Source of the DNA: Timema cristinae
Taxonomy: Eukaryota; Arthropoda; Insecta; Phasmatodea; Timematidae
Direction of reading: 5' to 3'
Assembly: GCA_039000515.1 (NCBI GenBank)
Contig: JBCFYV010000001.1
Span: 30,277,048-30,341,047, forward strand
Length of the DNA stretch: 64,000 bases
The notes below the pieces were generated by a model that was not told where the DNA came from, made no database searches, and saw only the letters and a list, made by a program, of their open reading frames with translations. Of the stretch, positions 21,906 through 32,544 are shown piece after piece. Positions within the stretch are counted from its first letter, which is position 1, and each line of letters starts with the position of its first letter. Both the position numbers and the translations under genes were made by a program.

Positions 21906-23486
21906 AGAGTAGTCTTATGATAAGTCATAAATATTATTGTTAGACATTGTATATGAAGGGGTGTAGTTAACTTATGGGATATTACATGTTCAAAGTAATC
22001 TCCAAATTATTATTTCTTTCTTTCTCTGGGAACTTTGGTGATTAGCGTGGGAACCCACTAATAATTGAAGCTCTAGTGAAATGCATCAGGTTAAGGTTAC
22101 ACAAGAAACAGACGTTCGCTCACAACTGATAAAACAAAGATTAGCTTCGTTAAAATTTGATAATCATACAAATAAGATATGTAGTCCAATTTTTATATGA
22201 ACAACATTATCTTTTATCTTTTTTCTTCCAGCTATAAAATACACTTACTCTACATTCCCCTATTCATAAATCAGGTATCTTAGGGTTTTCATTGTTTTCC
22301 TAAAGTGAGGTTTTGGAACTATCTAACCCTCATATGGTGGTTACTTGATTCTTAGAATAGAAAATTTCGATTTTATAAAAATACGCTAGGATGTTTCCAA
22401 TAAATTTTTTAACCTGGTATTGTTAGGATTACAAACAAAATGTTAGAATTCTCATTTTTCCGTGAAAATTATTATAGTTATATAAACATATTGTTACAGT
22501 TTTGATCATATCTCTGAAACTCTTTGAGATAGTAAACAATTTATAATAGGATAGTTGTAGTATTTTTTTAAATAAAATACCTTTATTTTAAATATTTTAT
22601 AGAACAAATAATATATGAGATATTGGCAAATGTATTATTTAAATTGAGTTCTATGAAATTGATTGTTTTCTCTTTGATGAACTGCAATTATACTTTTTTT
22701 TGGTTTTAGTTAAATAATATATAATTTATTTTATTCTTTTTGGTTGAATGTTTTTTCAACAACGTTATTTTATTTAATTTCATATATATTAAGAGTATTG
22801 AGTAAGTATTTAAATGTTGGGGAAAAGAACGAGAGAGTTTATGCTGTGCACCGTACAATTTAATTAATATTGTATTCAACAAATTGTAGGAGAAGGTTAT
22901 AAGCCAATTTTTGACCTGTTATTAAGTTAAAATTTAGAGTTTAAGTTTTTTTAAATCAACAACGTCAAACACAATAATTTGTACTTTTAAGATCAAAGTA
23001 AATGGTCAGAAAATTAGATAGAGTTTTCCTCTATCAAATAAAGCGACGTTGTGATAAGATTACAACAGAACATTTTAAGATAATGTAGGATTGTTTCACA
23101 GAGTTTTATTTAAGTTATAACATATTTGCCCAAACATTTTAAATTTGAAATATAAAATTTTTAACTTGGTAGAAATTCCGCCTATGTTTTGGTGGGAATA
23201 ATACTAATAAGCAAATACCAAACCACTTAATAAATACTCCCGAATTTCGAAACGTTTGCATTGATTCTAAGTTTTCTCCTAATTAACACCCTTAAGGCTG
23301 CAACCTAATTTATCCATAATCAAAATTGCACTTTGTCAGCAGAATGAAGTATTAATTAGCGCCGTGATAGTTACACAATGCGCTTAACAAGCGTGTATGT
23401 GGGTTTGCCTAACATAACACTCGGACATGCATATCTACGTCACCACTCTATGCATTACCAAGATAAGTCAAAAGTTTGCGGTTGTA
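21906..23486. other. Unannotated AT-rich DNA
   Basis: No exon, RNA gene or repeat family recognised. Confidence 0.5.
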
Positions 23487-23667
23487 ATTTAGACCAGGCA
23501 TATCCAACTCAATGCCCGCAGGGCATCTGAAACCCCCAAGTAATATCTATGTGGTCAGTCAGCTTAAATTGAAATGTTTAATATGGTAGAGATAGATTAC
23601 GAACTAGACTCATATTGGTGACGTCAGCACTCGCTAATATCCATGTGATATCCAAAATAGTATTTTT

Positions 23668-24759
23668 ATGCATGTATATATTGCATGTATGTATATATGT
23701 ATATATTGCATGTATGTATACATGTATATATTGCGTGTATGTATACATGTATATATTGCATGTATGTATATATGTATATATTGCATGTATGTATATATGT
23801 ATATATTGCATGTATGTATATATGTATATATTGCATGTATGTATATATGTATATATTGCGTGTATGTATACATGTATATATATTGCATGTATGTATATAT
23901 GTATATATATTGCATGTATGTATATATGTATATATATTACATGTATGTATATATGTATATATATTACATGTATGTTTATATGTATATATATTGTATGTAT
24001 GTATATATGTATATATATTGCATGTATGTATATATGTATATATATTTCATGTATGTATATATGTATATATATTGTATGTATGTATATGTGTATATATATT
24101 GCATGTATGTATATATGTATATATATTGCATGTATGTATATATGTATATATATTGCATGTATGTATATATGTATATATATTGCATGTATGTATATATGTA
24201 TATATATTGCATGTATGTATACATGTATATATATATTTCATGTATGTATATATGTATATATATTGTATGTATGTATATATGTATATATATTGCATGTATG
24301 TATATATGTATATATATTGCATGTACATATATTGCATGTATATATGTATATATATGTATATATATGTATATATATGTATATATTGTATGTATGTATATAT
24401 GTATGTATATATGTATATATGTATGTATATATGTATATATTGCATGTATGTATATATGTATATATTGCATGTATGTATATATGTATATATGTATATATTG
24501 TATGTATGTATATATGTATATATTGCATGTATGTATATATGTATATATGTATATATTGTATGTATGTATATATGTATATATTGCATGTATGTATATATAT
24601 TGTTTGTATGTATATATGTATATATATTGCATGTATGTATATATGTATATATATTGCGTGTATTTATATATGTATATATTGCATAAATGTATATATGTAT
24701 ATATTGCATTCATGTATGTATATATGTATATATTTCATATATGTATATATGTATGTATC

Positions 24760-24793
<34 letters not shown>

Positions 24794-24823
24794 TGTATAT
24801 ATGTATGTATATATGTATATATG

Positions 24824-24857
<34 letters not shown>

Positions 24858-24976
24858 TGTATGTATGTATGTATGTATGTATGTATGTATGTATGTATGT
24901 GTCTATGTATGTATGTATGTATGTATTAGTATGTATGTATGTATGTATGTATGTATGTATGTATGTATGTATGTAT
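23668..24976. repeat. Large minisatellite, 25/27-bp unit, grading into (GTAT)n
   Basis: Unit core is TTGCATGTATGTATATATG plus TATATA. Spacing between GCATG cores is 25 bp from about 23708, becomes 27 bp (one extra TA) from about 23880 to 24330, then reverts to 25-bp and shorter mixed spacing. From about 24760 the array degrades to pure (GTAT)n. It lies wholly within the hAT element. Because the units lack stop codons in several frames on both strands, it yields very long but meaningless open frames, including one of 468 codons. Confidence 0.95.
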
Positions 24977-25375
24977 TGTACCGTTCTCACCCTAGATCTA
25001 AAAGCTAGAGGTCACTACTAGACTAAAACAGGGTGGATGGAAACTAAGTAAAAATATAACAACATTTGCAAATTTAAGAAATATTTGAAATATTTATTCA
25101 ATGTAATAAACAGACGTAAAACCTCCATTTAGATGGCCTTACAAGTCAAACTGAAGTGTGTTGGAAAACAAATAAATCATGGCTGAGTCTGCACTTGCGC
25201 AGTACTTTTGAGATTATATTTCAATCTCACAAGGTAAATTGTTATTTTATTTTAACCAATCTGGAAGAGACCAAAAATATTATCAAAATCGTTAATATTA
25301 TAAAAATTAATTCAAAAAACCTTTCTTGAATGATTTACAAAGTATCTGATTCACCACAGTTAATTCAGACAAAAC

Positions 25376-25518
25376 AAATTTAAATTTATAATCAAATTTA
25401 AATTTATAATCAAATTTAAATTTATAATCAAATTTAAATTTATAATCAAATTTAAATTTATAATCAAATTTAAATTTATAATCAAATTTAAATTTAGATT
25501 CAAATTTAAATTTAAATA
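25376..25518. repeat. Tandem 18-bp repeat, about 7 units
   Basis: Unit AAATTTAAATTTATAATC repeats head to tail almost without change, then decays at the right edge. It lies inside the hAT element. Confidence 0.95.
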
Positions 25519-25953
25519 TGTAATCAGATATTTAATATTAGCACAAAGATTTGACTTCCCGACTAAAACTCAAACCTTCGAGGAACTATTAACATCGACA
25601 CTTTTTAAGAATTCTACAAAATTCCTACATTTTAATATTTTATATTAAAATAGGAAACAAAGCATTGTTACGTTAGAATAATTGTAATTTCTCACTAGAT
25701 GAATCGGTGAGTTTTAAATTCAAAACCTTATTTTCCAATAAAAATAAGTAATTTTAATATTTACTCCATAGAAGATACGTCTACAAAAATAACATATAAA
25801 AGAAACTTATCAAATTAAATAATTTAAACGATTACCACACGAGCAATAAAAATTAATATTTAAACTACAAAATTTCGAGCTAAAAAGGAAGTAAAAAATG
25901 TGTCCACCCGAATATTTCAAGAAATTGCAGGGTTGGACTTGCCTGATTTAGAC

Positions 25954-26679
25954 CATGTGATAGGTCCGCCCTGTGAAAATTGCAGCCTTGGGGCCGCATG
26001 TGACCTGTTACGTATATTTTGTATGACACGAAATGCTATAACTATATATCTAATAAAACTAAATTAGTGTTATGAATACTAGAATTTAAAAAATAATATT
26101 ATATAAGTGTATACATATTCTATTCACCACAAATCAATGAGTTAACTTAAACTCATGATGATAAATCTGCAGTGAAATACAAATATAAGAAAACTACAGC
26201 GTCTTGAAGAAAGATGTATATTTTATCATTCTCTTGCTTTGACAAATTCAAACACATTTAATATCTTGCTCTAAAAATGCTGGTTATTTTTGAACTAACC
26301 CAAATAATAGAGAAGAAACATGTTTTATAATCAAGATAAAACTCACCACGATAAAGCATTAACTACGTATGAACGTTTACAAGAAGTTTTAAGAATCACT
26401 TCTCTATTTATACTTGACATTTAGAGATGATTAACGATATGAACAAATTTCATTTATATCATTAAATCGTGTTTTTATTAAAAAAATCATAAAGCTATTT
26501 ATTTTATACTGTCTAACTTATTTTTAATTATTTTATATAACAATTAATTGTATCTACTGAAGAATCTTATATAATTTGGTGGCCTATTATTTTATTTTTA
26601 TTCTCAATGCAGCCCTTCAACGAAAAAAAGTCCTAGGCTTATATATATGCACATAAGTTAACACCTGAACTAAGTTAAT
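25954..26679. mobile_element. Possible remnants of an older hAT element
   Basis: Just right of the hAT insertion, GGTCCGCCCTGTGAAAATTG and CCTTGGGGCCGCATGTGACC resemble hAT subterminal sequence. At 26609-26637 TGCAGCCCTTCAACGAAAAA, then AAGTCCTAGG resembles a hAT right end (GCGGCCCTTC..ACGAAAAA type). No matching left end or target duplication was identified, so the borders are guesses. Confidence 0.3.
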
Positions 26680-26875
26680 AGTCTGGTCTAGCTTCTGGTG
26701 AAAATTAGGTCAAATAACATCGGGAAAAACTAGGATTTTTTCTAAGTGGTTTCTAGATCTAACTTTAACCATATGCAGGAATTTAACCAAAAATATACCA
26801 TCCCCATTCTCATAAATTTAGCGTAGATTTGAATATATCTTAGAGGGATAATAAGACACAGTGGGGTTATAAAAG
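26680..26875 (+). mobile_element. Degraded SINE family B copy
   Basis: Faint body motifs (ACTAGGATTTTTTCTAAGTG, ACCATATGCAGGAATTTAAC) and a decayed tail, GGATAATAAGACACAGTGGG. Old copy. Confidence 0.4.
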
Positions 26876-27985
26876 ATAGGATGTAGATATTTAGAATATC
26901 TTACTTAGATTTAAATCTATTGTTAAAGTATTCCATCAAATATCCTAGGTTTGGAATGAGGACGGAAAATAAATTAAAGAAGGAATGCTCCGACAATGTC
27001 TGGTTTCAGATATTGGATGATTCAACCGCGCTAAGTAAATACCGTTTACTCTTACAGCTCCCGAATGTCTTATGGATCTATTCAAGAAAACCTCTACTTA
27101 GAAACTCGTTATATAGCACTTCACAGCTTTGCTGTGTTCGATGAAAACCTTAAGCTAGAGGCTAAGAGGAGATAAATTAGAATAGAGATGGGATAGTCCA
27201 AATACGTGTATATCACTTATAGTTATATCTTTATTTATCTCATATAAATAAATTTATGCAAACTTTATCTAAAATGTAATAATTTATGTTCGAACTTACA
27301 TAATACACTATGTGTCATGTTATATTATTAGGCATTTAAAACTATTTAAAATATGTTTTTTTTGTTTAAAAAATGAGTAATTAGATTTAATACTTTGTTT
27401 TTCAAATGTATTTTAACCTAATGTTTATAAAAGTATGTTATTACTGAGTTGAAAATGAATTACTTACTTACTCCCAACATAACTTTCAACCTGTCAAAAT
27501 TACCCGCATTTAACTAAGCTAATTGTGTAGAGCAATTAATTGATGCTGCATATCCTGCTCACTGTAATCTGCGATATTTTATCATCGTAAAAGCATTTTA
27601 TGATTAATATAGTATATGTAGCTCATCATTACGTAACCTTTTCCACTCCCCAGTATCTGTATACCTGTTAAGAGCACTTATCTTTCTAATCACCTTTTTA
27701 CGAACACCCTACATTTATTTTTGTCTTTTAAGATAAGAGACCACGTTTAACATCATAGATACCGAATGAAAACACTATTGTTTTGTATTTTCCTAGTTTT
27801 TCTTTTCCTTATAGTAGGCGAGAGGTCATAAACTTACTGGTCGAATATTAGAATGAATTTCCCTACTCTTCGTTTCCTAGCTTCCACTCTAATATTATTT
27901 TTGCAAGTTTTATAGTACATTTGACGGTATATACTAAAATAAATATTTTTTCTCAAAAATAATGACTAAAAAAGTTTGGCAAAAG
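26876..27985. other. Unannotated AT-rich DNA
   Basis: No gene. The 74-codon plus frame at 26920-27144 has no recognisable domain and no splice or promoter context. Confidence 0.45.
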
Positions 27986-28175
27986 TGTTGTTGGTTATCT
28001 AAGAATTCATCAGTACCACCTCGTTCTCTATGGCTGATGTTATATTTGGCTATTGAGATCGTCAGTACACTCGTTTCTATGTGAGTTTTAGTAGTTGTTG
28101 GTTATCGAGAAATTCCCCAGTGCAACCCGTTCCTTATGGCCAAGTGTTTAGTACTAGGTATATTTCTTATGGCCA
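27986..28175. repeat. Diverged direct duplication, period about 109 bp
   Basis: GTTGTTGGTTATCTAAGAAT, then TCATCAGTACCACCTCGTTC recurs as GTTGTTGGTTATCGAGAAAT, then TCCCCAGTGCAACCCGTTCC. Both are followed by TATGGC. Confidence 0.75.
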
Positions 28176-28261
28176 TTTTTTAAATGACTATGCATTTAGA
28201 AAACCTTTCAGTAAATACCTTAATGGTATTATTTGTACCTACTTCGTTGGATACATGCTGT

Positions 28262-28490
28262 AAGGCATCACTTTCGCAATAGACTATATTTTCGGTGAAA
28301 GGGAGACAGGAGTTCGAATTCCGGTCGGGTTTATTGAGGGTGGGTTTTATCCAAAATAGATTTATACTCTCCCTTCACGCAAATGTAGGTACGGACATTT
28401 CCTCTGAAATTAAACTTTCTTTATCCTTAACTCACTATCATAATTAGTATATATCCATAACAGGTGGTAAGATACGGTGCTAAAAAGATT
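28262..28490 (+). mobile_element. SINE family B copy
   Basis: Head with AAGGCATCACTTTCGCAATA and B-box GAGTTCGAATTCCGGTCGGG (28311-28330). Body has CTCTCCCTTCACGCAAATGT. The tail, CAGGTGGTAAGATACGGTGC, then TAAAAA, is intact. The overlapping plus frames at 28464-28700 start in its tail and are not genes. Confidence 0.75.
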
Positions 28491-28816
28491 ATATTTTTAA
28501 ATTGGAAGAATGCTTTTCAAATGGGAATCGAAACCGGGGACGTCTTATCACGCAAGAATGGATTCGTTGGTTTTCCTCACCAACTATTTCTAAGTCAACC
28601 TCTTTTATGTATCAGATTATATTACGTGATTTTAATAGGTCTCAGCTTAAAGAGTCAATTTCACGGTTGGTCAACCGGGAGGTTAGATAAAAAAAAGTAA
28701 CGCTTAAGCCATCAATTGCATTGAAAAGCTATTTTCCGCATTGTTAACTTAAGAAAAAAGATCTTAGAATAATTTATATATTCACTATTTTTCAATTTTT
28801 TTTCATTGTTTGGATA
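28491..28816. other. Unannotated stretch downstream of SINE
   Basis: No recognised repeat. GAAACCGGGGACGTCTTATC makes it locally GC-richer than its flanks, but no coding or RNA signature is seen. Confidence 0.35.
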
Positions 28817-29220
28817 CAATAGAACTCCATTGGATCGAACTCCGGTAGTTTGAAATTCCGTACAATTCAAGCACACTTTTCATAAAACGGGGAAAAATCA
28901 AGTCAAATGCAATATATTTATTGATTAAAAAGCTCAAAGCTAAAAGATAATTGTAAGCATCAGCTATACCTGATAATAAATTTATTGAAATTTACATGTT
29001 ATAGGTAACACAACGTGTTTTCCTGTAACTAAAATTAATTATTATAATGCATATTAACTGTTTACATTAATTATATAAATTAAAATTTGACTAAACAAGC
29101 CAACTGTAATTTAAAATTAATGAAATTACTGTATTTCTTTATTATCACGCTTAATTCAATTTTCGGTTTGTCCGAAAAAGCTTCTGTCCTAAATAATTCA
29201 AATTAACAATGTTCTAATAC
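28817..29220. mobile_element. Pogo-like MITE, about 404 bp
   Basis: The left end is CAATAGAACTCCATTGGATC, then GAACTCCGGTAG. The reverse complement of the right end is GTATTAGAACATTGTTAATT, then TGAATTATTT. The termini align with gaps (TAGAAC anchor), and TA lies directly outside both (28815-28816 and 29221-29222). Repeated short TCGAAC/TTTGAA/TCCG motifs in the subterminal parts are typical of pogo-type ends. No transposase frame. Confidence 0.55.
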
Positions 29221-29280
29221 TAGCCAAACAGTCTCACGTCTCATATTCAGGGTGTTTTAAATTAAAATACATAGATCTTC

Positions 29281-29705
29281 ACAAGAAGTGATATCTGTTC
29301 ATAATGTATTACCTACCACAATAAGTACATATGTCAGATGTATTTACCTACCACAGAAGTGACATCTGTTCATAATGTATTACCTACCACAAGAGTGACA
29401 TATGTTCATAATGTATTACCTACCACCAATAAGTAACATATGTTCAGAATGTATTTACCTACCACCAAGAAGTGACATCTGTTCAAAATGTATTACCTAC
29501 CACCAGAAGTGACATCTGTTCATAATGTATTACCTACCACCAATAAGTAACATATGTTCAGAATGTGTTTACCTACCACCAAGAAGTGACATCTGTTCAT
29601 AATGTATTACCTACACCAAGAAGTGACATCTGTTCATAATGTATTACCTACACCAATAAGTGACATAAGCTCAAAGGGACTTATGTTCATAATATATTAT
29701 CTACC
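29281..29705. repeat. Minisatellite, ~44-bp unit, about 9 copies, two alternating variants
   Basis: Unit is AAGAAGTGACATCTGTTCAT plus AATGTATTACCTACCACC. A variant (AATAAGTAACATATGTTCAG, then AATGTATTTACCTACCACC) alternates in the central part, giving a higher-order period of two units. Not coding. No spacer structure of a CRISPR kind. Confidence 0.9.
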
Positions 29706-29911
29706 TTGGTTATATGTTATGTTTAGGTTGATAAAGGTTAAAGGTTGATTAAAGGATAAACTTCATAATCCGTAGTTGACCCAAATTTACGTTATATCTT
29801 TTTCACGAAATATTTATTTTAAAATATAGCTGAAAATAGCCGGCGTTACCTTGGAGAAGTTTTTGATCTCTGTTTTGATTCAGGACAGCACCCTAAGACG
29901 TTGATCTTAAA

Positions 29912-29915
<4 letters not shown>

Positions 29916-29949
<34 letters not shown>
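29916..29949. repeat. (TA)n microsatellite
   Basis: Uninterrupted AT/TA run. Confidence 0.9.
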
Positions 29950-29952
<3 letters not shown>

Positions 29953-30239
29953 GTTTCATACATTCATAGAAAATACGTTGGATAGTTCTAGAAATTTAAT
30001 CGTAAGCCATTGCATTGAAAATAGAGATAGGTTTCCGGCAAATAAAAAACACTATTGAGAATATATTATTTAGAATTAAAAAGACAGCTGGACAGGGGAA
30101 TCCAACCCAAATTAAATTAAAACGCCAATAGTCATATTTTAAGGGAGATTTTGTGATGGATGTGTGGAAATCTTTATCTACAGTAGATATGCTGCCTTAA
30201 AATATGTGCGAAGAATGGCCCTGGGTACTGAACGACTTG

Positions 30240-30350
30240 CGATTCCTGGATAGTTCAGTGGTTAGAGCATTGGCATACTAAGCCTTATGTCCCGGGTTTG
30301 ATTACCGTGTCCAAGTGTCAATTTTTAATTTAAATAATATTATATTTAGA
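30240..30350 (+). mobile_element. tRNA-like family D copy
   Basis: Core TGGATAGTTCAGTGGTTAGA...GCATTGGCATACTAAGC and B-box CCCGGGTTTGATTACCGTG, then the right arm TGTCAATTTTTAATTTAAAT also seen at 9141-9265. The core nearly folds as a tRNA (3' GTGTCCA against 5' TGGATAG), but mismatches and the missing left arm suggest a mobile tRNA-derived unit rather than a working tRNA gene. Confidence 0.55.
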
Positions 30351-31484
30351 TGGACAGCAGCTAAAACCTTAGTTATCAAATATAATAGTTTGGATATTAA
30401 CTCATTATTGAGCTTATGACAAACATAACCCTAAAACTACGTAATATAATGTTAATACAATATTTTATTTTAATATGAATGCTAGGGATTGTCATATTTA
30501 TATGGTAAATTCTGTCAGAAAGTTTATTTTTAGAATTAAAGTCAAAAATTTTCCTTGGACTTAAGGTTCAAAAATATTTGTGGTGATCAAATTTAATGCA
30601 TAAATACAGAGATATTATTATTGAAAACCTTTTTAATAGCACAAATTGATAGTCACGTGGTACAAGACAGAGAGTTCTCAATATATTATGTAAAATATTC
30701 AAATAAGCAGGCTTAGGATCCCCAATAAATTTTTAGTTTGAAGATGCCCTGGTTTTTAAGAAACGCCAGTATACACAAAATAAAATACACACAATATACA
30801 TTATATTGTATATATATAGGTGGTAGAAATTGCAGTAATAATGTTATAAACTTAGTGATATGAAGAATGAAATAACTTTACCTCCTGCTATAGATGTGAC
30901 AATAATACGTCATTCATAATATAGTCTTCTAAGGGCAATGAAATGGCGAGAATAAAAAAACTGTTAAATACAAATCTTCAGTAACCTATCATAATTATAG
31001 TCTAAAAATAGCAAACAGGTCCTCAATACATCAATTAACCACCAAAAGTTATATAAAGCCGCTTTGATACATTTCCGAACCTGCCACCAATTGAGTTAAT
31101 AATTATATAAATCTATATTTGATTTCAGGATATTGATAACTGATCGTGAAACCTATAGGTGATAAAGCCTGCATTGAGCAAGGGAGCGAGATACGATCAT
31201 TGAATCAGGGTGGTTTAAAATAAATGCTATGAGTCACAGTAGTTAAAAAATGAGACATTTACTTAAATCTCATGACTTGTAAAACAAACTAAAATGCATC
31301 GTTGCATCCACATCATGGGGAAAAAATAGCATCAAACTTTACCAAAGAGCATAAAGGAAATAATATACACTGTTAATGTAATAATGATAAAATATAATTT
31401 TCATTTATTAGAGGTATTTAACGTGCACTTTATGAACCCATTGATTATATCAGCCCACGATAATGTTTATGAGTTAAGAGTGAA
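30351..31484. other. Unannotated AT-rich DNA
   Basis: No exon or known repeat seen. Confidence 0.45.
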
Positions 31485-31700
31485 AGGGCCTACTTATTTT
31501 CCCGGGAAAGGTACTTTCACACACTTTGCAGGGTTCTTTAATATTGGACCAACGGCTTGAATTCCCATCTGAAAAAAAGTTATGTTAGTATTTTTATAGC
31601 TAAAGAAAAATGCGTAGACCTAGGATGGGTTTGAACCCACGGAAATTGGTCCCTGAGGCGTTAATTTTAGCTTAAGACCACTGAGATCAACGTGAAAAGA
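31485..31700 (-). mobile_element. SINE family C copy
   Basis: Reverse-strand copy. Plus-strand motifs are AATATTGGACCAACGGCTTG, ATTCCCATCTGAAAAAAAGT and the reverse B-box GGGTTTGAACCCACGG (31628-31643), with the head ending CTTAAGACCACTGAGATCAA. It shares body order with 570-985 and 8160-8405. Confidence 0.6.
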
Positions 31701-32544
31701 GAAACACCTCGGTCCACCAAAGATCCTAACAATAAAATCTCCATTTCCCAAAACTCCGTTGAAATATAGAGTAAGAAATAAATAAATCTCTCAAAAAGTG
31801 TATGATCTATTTCTTTCAGCCTCTTAAGAGAAATGTTTTTACAACAATGATTCATCGTTATCATTTTAGATTCAATAGTCAATATTTACCTATTTTATTG
31901 CTCAGAATTTATAAATGAGTAATTTAATAGCAATACAATAACCATATATGTGCAACCCTTAATAAAATGACTAAAATTTTAAACCTTTAGTCAACATTTT
32001 AATATGAAGTGTTGACCCACCGGGACCCAATTACGATAGTTTGTATTGATCAAAATATACAAATGAAGACGTAAATTCTTTAAAAATAAAATTATGAAAT
32101 TTAAAACCATTAATAATTTTTTTTTGCTTACGTCCAGCACAATTTGTTCTTGGGCTTGCTAGTGTATATTATATTACGAATTTTGAGTAAATATCTCTAT
32201 TTTAAAAAAAATAGAACGAGAAAGTTCGTGTGGATTTCCGTTCCATTTATTTACCTTAAAGAGTTGCGTAGATAATATGATTAAAATTGTAAATTACCGC
32301 CTATGTAAAGTAAGTACCCTCACATTCATTTTCATTAAATTTGCAATTTTGTTTTAAATGTTAAACAGTGTTGAAATATGAAATTTAATCAAAATCTATA
32401 GAATTGAATTTGAAAAAATATATTATTTTTTAACCTTTAAGTAATCTAAACTTAATTTAAGGATTAGATATATGATCCCGAAAAACACCTCTGGGTAACC
32501 TTATGAAAACCCTAGTTACCTAGTTTTCACCCAATCGGTAATAC
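31701..32544. other. Unannotated AT-rich DNA
   Basis: No gene or repeat recognised. The minus frame ending near 31882 overlaps the SINE head and is not coding. Confidence 0.4.

Larger units (their letters stand above)
23487..25953. mobile_element. Non-autonomous hAT-type DNA transposon, 2.45 kb, with perfect 8-bp TSD
   Basis: The element proper is 23495-25945. Its left end is CAGGCATATCCAACTC and the reverse complement of its right end is CAGGCAAGTCCAACCC, 13 of 16 positions identical. The octamer ATTTAGAC lies immediately outside both ends (23487-23494 and 25946-25953). An 8-bp target duplication with short CAG-starting inverted repeats is diagnostic of the hAT superfamily. No transposase is present; the interior is the AT-rich minisatellite at 23668-24976 plus an 18-bp array at 25376-25518. 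The intact duplication argues for a single insertion that later expanded internally. Confidence 0.85.

Noticed and set aside
23615..25021. 468-codon plus-strand open frame (and overlapping long frames on both strands)
   Set aside because: It is a Tyr/Ile/Met/Cys low-complexity read of the TATG minisatellite. Equivalent frames exist in several registers on both strands, with no coding signature.
29281..29705. CRISPR-like regularly spaced repeats
   Set aside because: The units are contiguous tandem repeats without unique spacers, in a eukaryotic genome. The same applies to 25376-25518.
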